Assembly (NCBI GenBank): GCA_030278955.1
Contig: JAOANR010000001.1
Location: forward strand, 41,194,890-41,258,889
Direction of reading: 5' to 3'
Length of the DNA stretch: 64,000 nucleotides
From: Hygrophila difformis
Taxonomy: Eukaryota > Streptophyta > Magnoliopsida > Lamiales > Acanthaceae
This document shows positions 57,146 through 64,000 of this stretch, piece by piece (the first letter of the stretch is position 1; the number at the start of each line of letters is the position of its first letter). A model generated the notes under the pieces. The model was not told where the DNA came from, did no database searches, and saw only the letters and a program-made list of their open reading frames with translations. A program made the translations under genes and the position numbers.

Positions 57146-58083
57146 CTTATCACTGAATTTACCATTTCTTTCTGAAAATAAAAAGAAAATGACTAATATG
57201 CCCTGAATGGATATTTGTGCCAAGAAATATAATTGAGGTTAGTTTGGAGAATTCAACTTTATGTGGTAGGTGGCAGGCGGTAACGTTCAAATCACCCCCA
57301 TCACTCGAGCTCCCTCCACCTTCCCCACTACACTCGCCATTACTTCGAACGGAGGTCGATTCCATCTCCCCCACTACGCAACGGTTTCGGAGACGAATAA
57401 GCTGGGGTATTCGGTAGGTTTGTAGCCAAGTTTTGCTCCTGTATTTACGTTCGAAGGCTGGGGTTCTCCGTCTTGGTTTTCGGTTCGAAGGATTTTCCAT
57501 TTCGGAGGTTGAAGAAGGGCGAAACCCGACGATCGACGAGAAATAGGTAAGGCAAATAGCTGTTATGTTGACTCCATCCTTCAATGGGTTATATTCTTGC
57601 TCTTTTGCTTCGTTGCCTGCTCATTTTTTTAGTGCAAGGGTTTTGCTGTTTTTTTTTTTTCAAAATTTCAGTGGTTGTAATGTTGGTCGAATAGTATACA
57701 TTTATGTGTGAGATTGAAGTTTGTAATGTTGCTCTTAGCTTTGAATGTTCAGACACTGGTTTTGGGCTTCTTTCCGAAAGAAATTATAAGTTAGGCGCTT
57801 AGGGTTTAGTGATCTAGTCCATTATGCGGAATCGATTTTGCTATACCCGTGTAGACATTATGAACACTATTGATGAGCAAGAGAAACATTTATGTGGTGT
57901 GTCGCGTGTACAGCTTTGTCTCTATGAACAACACTATTGTATGTTTGAGAGTATACCAGTTGGCCCCGAAGTAGTTTGTGCCAAATTGAGTTTGAATCTG
58001 TGCAATGTTGGGCAGGTTTCTATAGTAATATTGTCTAGAGACGAGTCTGGTATTCAATGTACTGAACATTAGAGTGAAATAAT
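57146..58083. other. region upstream of the Ulp1-like gene
   Basis: Contains a C/T-rich leader-like stretch (57290-57400) and a small plus-strand frame (57824-58072, MRNRFCYTRVDIMNTIDEQE) with no known domain. It may be 5' exons of the following gene, but I cannot show that. Confidence 0.35.
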
Positions 58084-61000
58084 GTGCTTTGCAGGAAAAG
58101 AAATATGCTGCCGAAAGGCAGTCGAAAACCCATTAAACAAGAGGGAAGTAAAAAGGGAAGTAAACCGAGTAAAAAAGAGAGAAGTAGAGAGGAAAGTCAA
58201 AAGAGAAGTGAACCGAACGCTGAAGAATGTGGCGTGCAAATGTTTACGACGAGGTGCAGCATTTCGGTACAGCAGGAGGCGATGAGCGAAGTGGATGGCA
58301 GAATGACTGAAGCACAACTGAATGCCATTAAGCGGACACCCTTTTACCATTATGCGAAGATGGAAGGTGCTTATTCCAGCAGGACAAGGGTGCATGCCCT
58401 TGTTGAAACTTTCAATGCGGAGAGGTTGGCATTAGTTTTGGGAAACGGGATTTCGCTACCGTTCAAAGCATGGGAATTTTCAGTGGTGTTGGGCCTCTTA
58501 CACAAGGGGATATACGTGCACCCCGACTTTGAGCCGGTGTCGCCGTTCAAGGAGAGGTATTTTGGAAAAAGATCAGGTAATTTGAGAAGGGTCGAGTTGT
58601 TGGAGCTGCTGGCGAACTTGCGGGGACCGACTATGATCTAGATTTTGCTCGGGCGTTCGTCCTATCGGTGTGCGGTTGCATCCTCTTCCCGACCTCCTCA
58701 TACGCACTCCCAGAATTTCTTGTTCACCATGTGGACAACTTACACCGATTTGGGGAGTATTGCTGGGGTAATGCGGTATATGATTTTGTCGTTGATTTAA
58801 TGCGACGATGCGTTGGAGGATAGTAAGGTCTATGTGGATAGGTGCACAGTGGGGGTAATGGTAAGTGTTAATACTTGACTGAACGTTAAATACACCACTC
58901 TTCTATTGAAAAATACAACTTTGGCATGTCTGTAATGAGAACCATTTCTATATAGATGGTTATATGTGGTTGCGTGCAGGGTTGGTTTTACGAAAGACTC
59001 CCGCATTTGTCCAGGCCAATTTCCAAGCCAATTATCCCACATTTCGTGAGATGGGCTGACAAACATGGCTTGGATGACTGTAAGGCTGACCTGCAGAAAG
59101 TCAGGAAACACGATATCCGCGAATTCCACATGACGGAGAGGGAATGGAAATTTGTGACTCCGGTAGTGGCCACACAACAGGATGATGTAATGGAAGACGA
59201 TGATAGACAGTTCGATAAACTACCCCGCAGGAAAAAGCGTAAGAAGCGAGCAAACAAAAAGGTACATTGATGCATTCTCATTGGTATTCAACCGGAATGC
59301 ATTTGGTATCTGTAGGAGCATTTGTGATGCCTTATTTGTGATGCCATAGGTATTGATATATTTGTTGTGTTGTTGCTTGATGGTCCATGATGTAGGAAGA
59401 GAGCAAGAGAGAGACAAATGAAGAGGAGAAGAGAACGGACGAGGAGGATGAGGTAAATTATTCGTAGTATACGTTGGTGGAACTGTTTTGCATGTTTTAT
59501 CTTTTTTCTAAATTTTTTTCGAGTGCATTATGGTAATGTGGAATTGGAGTGTTGCCTCAATTTCCATGATATAGGGGACAAAGAATATTGTGACCGAGGA
59601 TGAGGACAAGAAGAAAGAGGTAAACATTTAGTATCACTGGTCTCATTTTTTCTGCAAGTACTAGATTGGTATTTCTAGTTCATTGAAGTTGTATAAGAGT
59701 ATGCATATTGTGGCATTGTTGTTAAAACTCAGTGTTGGTTATTGTATCATATATTCCTTGAAGCAGAATCTGTGTGATGAATCGGGCAAGGAGGAGGAGT
59801 TAAGGACGAGGACATCGAGTAGGAGGACGAGGAGAGGTTCAGTATGAGGAAAGAACCGCCTCATCCTCCGACGAAGAGTATCGAGTCCCGTACCCAGCGA
59901 GGGCCGACGAAAATTGGGACCCGAATGTTTATTGGTCTGAGTCAGGGGTAGAATCAGGAGAGGCCGCGGACATGGGCCTAGACACCGAAACCATCGAACG
60001 ACTAGTTGGCCTGTCAGAAGCGGAATCAACAAAAGGTGGCAAGCGAGGAAAAGGTACGGATGTTGAACCAAATGTTGGACCATCTCATGAGGAGGTGGCA
60101 ATTGTGGTCTAGGGAATGTTATACCTATCGAACACTATACTGTCACACTATGATCCGCTTACAATAAATACGATGGGTACAGCTGTACAAGGGAAAAAAT
60201 GCAAACCGGATTCCGACTGCAGGTCGGAGGACACACGTGTGTTGTGAAAGCGTACAGACCGACAGTCAGATTCGAGGGATCCGGAAATTGAGCCTCATGA
60301 AAAAAGCTCAAAAACCATAAAGATGAGGGCTAAAGCATTGGTGGGAAAGAAACAGGCGGTATGTCCCACCTCGGTAGTGTTGTATTCTGTTGGTTTGTTT
60401 GTGGTGTACCAAAGCTTAACAGTTGAATCATGCAGGGTGTACGCGACATGGAGCGTCAAATAAGGATGAGGTATGAGGGGCGAAGGGATTACTAGGGCAA
60501 TAATCTTCTGTCAGAAGCGGAGAGAGTGGTGCTGGAGGAGTTCATCGACGACATCGATGGGAGGTATGTTCATACTGTGTTGTATATTTCATGAAAGACT
60601 GTGGTGTTTTCCTTCCTTCTTTGTGGTATACTGACTGATAATTTATGTATGAGCTTTGTATGGAGCCAGGGCATATACGCCGTTTTACCTACAAGCGTGT
60701 TATCTCTTCTTTTCGACGAGGCAGTATGCAATGATCTGGTGGGAAGCTACATTGCACTGATTTGTACTGATCGTTTTAACAGAGTCGATGGTATTCCCAC
60801 TAGAGTTGGATACATCTGTGCATATATGACGGTCAGAATTTTCCCTTGTATGGTGTCCCTTTTGGTGCATTTTATAATGTTGTTAACAACCAATAAATAG
60901 GTCCGGTCATTGGTATAGACACGCTTCTTGGAAATGGAAACTGTTGTGACAACAAAATCGGTGTTGTCGGAAGACGAGTATGAGGGATGTCTTCGGGATT

Positions 61001-61085
61001 TGTGGCAACCGGGGAAGGACGAATTTACAAAGCTGAAGGCGGATGCCGAGGCTGGACTCGACTACGTATTGCTGCCGGTGACATA
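58084..61085 (+). pseudogene. TE-associated Ulp1/DUF1985-type gene, decayed and truncated by an LTR
   Basis: Plant genes of this kind are carried by Mutator-like elements and join a DUF1985-like N-terminal domain to a C48 (Ulp1) cysteine protease. Here: a basic N-terminal tail (RKPIKQEGSKKGSK); a conserved block MTEAQLNAIKRTPFYHYAKM, LVLGNGISLPFKAWEFSVVL; after a frame change near 58622 LDFARAFVLSVCGCILFPTS, ALPEFLVHHVDNLHRFGEYC, WGNAVYDFVVDLMRR; after an intron GWFYERLPHLSRPISKPIIP; several short acidic/basic exons (59396-60110); then near 60660-60840 WSQGIYAVLPTSVLSLLFDE and 60935-61085 LKADAEAGLDYVLLPVTY. Several stops and frameshifts (e.g. 58640, 58818, 59845, 60492). It ends at the LTR at 61086, about where the protease His block would follow. 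Family assignment is by pattern, not proven. Confidence 0.55.
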
Positions 61086-63183
61086 TGATGAGTGATTTCC
61101 ACTACTCATATTTTACCACAAGCGGATGGTTGTCATCAAGTAATAAAAACCGGTGAATACCGGGTCGAACCCAAGGGAATTCAGAATATTATTTCATTCT
61201 GGAGAAAACTTAGTCATTTTAAGTTCATTAATAATATATTTTATATTTTGAAAAGAGTTTGTTTAATTCTAATGGTGATTAAATTAAAAATAGTGACATT
61301 AAATTTAAAATAAAGCAAGTTAAAAATTTAAAATAATAAAAATAAAGATAAGATATATGCTTTTAATGATTTAGAACATGCCATTATAAAAGTGAAATTG
61401 CATAATGATTTAGCATTTCCCAATGTCTAAAAAGATCAATTTCAGCATAATTAATGATTTTATAAAGATTAAAAATATGCCAATTTCCTAATTTTCATAA
61501 TTTGTAAAAACAGACTTCATGGAAGCAAATTAAATTATCTAACATTCTGCAATCATCAGTCTAGGCATAAATTTGAGTCTTTCCCAAGCATACAAATTTT
61601 CCTATTGTGATTAAACGACACATTTCATTTCCCAAATCAGCGTGTACATGCCAAAATCTATTTTAATATGATTTATTTCCAAGACCGGTACTAAAATCTA
61701 ATTTCCACTTTTTATCTCCCGATTTAGCAAAGCAGAAATCATACAGATTAGATTCTAACATTTAATTATGCAGAATAGTGTAACTAATCTAATAATTATG
61801 GTAAAATATTGATAAAACATGGTAAAATGGATTTTAATACTAAATTTAGAATGTGAACAGATTAGGATATTGCCAGATTACTGTAAATGGAATAATAGAA
61901 AAGATCGATCAATTCTGAATTGCAGATTAATGACATAGACATCATATTAAAGAGAATACAGAATCATCGATTCATTTTATGCAGTAAAACAACAATCCTA
62001 ATTCAAATTTTAACATCATTACAGATTTATCCAGATTTAACATATAAAAATCGATCATTATTATTGCTTCCATAAAAACATAGATTCGTACTTCAAAGTA
62101 ATTCCGAACTCCCGTTCTAGAACACTTCTAACACGAAGAACATAGAAATCCATTTACAAACATGAAAACAGTAGGAAATTATGTTTAAAAGCAAATCCTA
62201 AACATTACAAAGCGAGAAAAAAGAAAACAACACCTAGAATGCGAAGAACACAGTCAGAAAAACATTCCGATCACTTCCTCTGGCATGGTTCGGTGTTATC
62301 GCCTTCTTCTCCAAAGTTGCAGAGCGTTTCCAGGGAGTTTCTGATGATAAAATGAGTCTGGATAATGAAGAATGGTGAAAAACGTGCTTTAAAACCGTGT
62401 TCGGGAGGTTAGAAAACCTCCAAACCGCGACTGTGGCGCATAAAATGGCGCTCGGAAGAGGTTTTCGGCGCCACCAAGGAGCTGCGGCGCATCCTGACAT
62501 TTTCCAAAAATTCTGATGCGGTGCAAAAAGTGGCGCTTGGAATGGGTTTTATGCACCGCCAAGAAGGTGCGGTGCATTCTGACAATTTCCTAAAATTTTG
62601 TCAGCGGTGCATTTTGTGGCGCCTGAAGGGTGTTTTATGCACCGCCAAGAAGGTGCGGAGCATTCTGAAGCTTTTTTCCCAATTTTCTGATTGCGGTGCC
62701 AAAAGTGGCGCCTGGAGGCTGTTTTAGGCGCCGCCAAGAAGGTGCGGAGCATTCTGAAGCTTTTTCACATCTGAAATTTTTCTAAGTGTTGAAACGGTGC
62801 TCGGAAGGCAGTTTAAGCTCCGCCATGCCTGTGCGGAGCATTCTGGGAAGGTTTCAACTGAATTTTTTCTAAGTCCGAATCTTGGCACATATCACATTAA
62901 ATATTCCTTATTTTCCAAAATAAAGCTTCCGAACATCGCTTTTCATCATTTAAATGCCTGAAACAACATTGCTATGCATTAGGTTTGCCAAAAGTCTTAT
63001 TAAAAACACATAAAAACATGATAAATTTAACCTAAATAAGCCAAATCTAACCATGATCACTTGAAAAATAAAAACACATGAAATACACCTAAAAGTGCAA
63101 TGAATTAAGGTAAAATGCACTCATTTTGGACATATTGTGGTACAATTCAAGCTTGTATAAGTGTGGTTTCACAGGGCGCATCA
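61086..63183 (-). mobile_element. LTR of a minus-strand Ty3/Gypsy-type retroelement
   Basis: 2098 bp; on the minus strand it begins TGATGCGCCCTGTG and ends AATCACTCATCA, so TGATG...CATCA. Directly outside its start (63184 onwards, minus strand) is TAAGTGTGAGGATGT, a purine-rich tract of the kind preceding the 3' LTR in Tat/Athila-like elements. So this is the 3' LTR and the rest of the element lies to the right. Near its end the minus strand reads TTGGGTTCGACCCGGTATTC, common in such LTRs. The left flank is coding sequence of the Ulp1-like gene; candidate TSD bases on this side are ACATA (61081-61085). Confidence 0.75.
62430..62850. repeat. imperfect tandem repeat with self-complementary GCGGTGC/GCACCGC blocks
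   Basis: About five units of 80-100 bp (starting near 62432, 62514, 62600, 62690 and 62790). Each has GCGGTGC-A-AAA-TGGCGC, then about 20 bp, then GCACCGCCAAGAAGGTGCGG (or close), then GCATTCTGA. The first block and the start of the second are reverse complements, so each unit can form a hairpin. GC-rich island in an AT-rich LTR. Confidence 0.75.
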
Positions 63184-64000
63184 ACATCCTCACACTTAAA
63201 TATTGCTCGTCCCTTGAGCAATGAAGTCAATTAACACATCAACATGCCAATCAAGATAATAAAGATGAAGTCATTACAGTTATGCCAAATCATAGATTTC
63301 AACAACGCAATGAGCTAAAGAGATTCAAAAGTTTAATGTGCTAGAACAAGGTAAATTGTCATGCATCAGCTGTCAAAACCAGATATCCAAAGCACTTACA
63401 GTACAAAAGGCGGATCAATCACACATAGCAACTCGAAATGGGAGAGTGAATAATGTAAATATGCTTTTCTATTCCCGTCTTCAAATATGCTCAATTAATG
63501 ACTCGGTTTCACAATTATTCTAGACACTTTGGCTGAGTTGTAGACGGTTGAATTCCAAAAGCTACTCATGTCTAAGAATACGTGCCAGTCATATACCCAA
63601 GAGTTTATAATTATTCTGTTTAATACCCCTTTATTCAACATTCTCTTTTTTTTTTACTCTTGCATTTTTTTCATTTATTTTTGCAAGATTTAATCTAATG
63701 TTTTTTTTAAATATATAGGGGTTTTACTCTGACTTTATTTATAATTAAGCATTTAAGGAGACATGGAACGAGCATATTCTTATATAAATAATGATAACTC
63801 TCCACATAACAAATAAACCAGTCTAATTAATCAAAAAACTTTCTACAAGGTAAGCAGAATCGTCACCAAAAGTTCGAACAACTAGCATGACAATTTAATA
63901 AAGTCTAGGACTTTAAACTAAGAATCATAATGCTCATTAAGTTGTAAAATCGGATCTAAGCAGAACAGTTAGACTTATTCGGATTTCTCTTAAGATTGGT
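63184..64000 (-). mobile_element. internal 3' region of the minus-strand retroelement (cut by window edge)
   Basis: Follows the LTR/PPT border. AT-rich, no coding block seen; this matches the long untranslated stretch before the 3' LTR in Tat/Athila-like elements. The element continues beyond the window. Confidence 0.5.

Noticed and set aside
57824..58072. Separate small gene
   Set aside because: No homology recognised, no clear promoter; more likely leader or upstream exon of the decayed Ulp1-like gene.

Overview
This window is nuclear DNA from a flowering plant, almost certainly a eudicot. It has intron-bearing genes with GT-AG junctions, AT-rich spacers, nested Ty3/Gypsy, CACTA, Helitron, hAT, Stowaway and Tourist-type elements, and three plant genes in good condition. 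An asterid is possible, but nothing here proves it.

Layout. (1) 1-10.57 kb: the N-terminal half of a Helitron Rep/helicase gene (minus strand, runs off the left edge), a decayed RPA70-like gene (minus), a small gene of an unrecognised family (plus), and an intact At2g35280-like F-box gene (minus). (2) 10.57-34.24 kb: a nest of transposons inside a second F-box gene. Its 5' part lies at 34.24-34.90 kb and its 3' part at 10.29-10.57 kb. The host element is a CACTA transposon (minus-strand TNP2 transposase, TIR ending at 34242). It contains a solo LTR in a transposase intron (14373-16796), a 1560-bp triplication that captured the end of that LTR, and a 9.9-kb Tekay/Del-type chromovirus (24033-33965, TSD GTAAA) that lacks reverse transcriptase. 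A related solo LTR (10572-13290) sits at the broken left CACTA/F-box junction. (3) 34.9-41.2 kb: second and third copies of the unrecognised small gene family and a second RPA-like remnant. (4) 41.2-57.2 kb: the gene-rich part. It holds GAUT11 (pectin-type galacturonosyltransferase, plus), a 250-aa protein with a C-terminal FAFP motif (plus), and MBP2C (microtubule-binding coiled-coil protein, minus), with MITEs between and inside them. (5) 57.8-64 kb: a decayed Ulp1/DUF1985-type TE-associated gene, cut by a 2.1-kb LTR of a minus-strand retroelement that runs off the right edge.

GAUT11, MBP2C, F-box A and the FAFP gene all splice in frame by eye. Nearly everything else carries frameshifts, stops or insertions. 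The most unusual signals are: (a) two related LTRs carrying unrelated tandem arrays of hairpin-like motifs at the same internal position, one a GNRA-loop hairpin with an exact 28-bp period and one a tRNA T-arm/B-box motif; (b) an unrecognised small protein family present three times next to Helitron/RPA/F-box genes; and (c) a transposon nest whose order of events can be read from TSDs, introns and one shared point difference.
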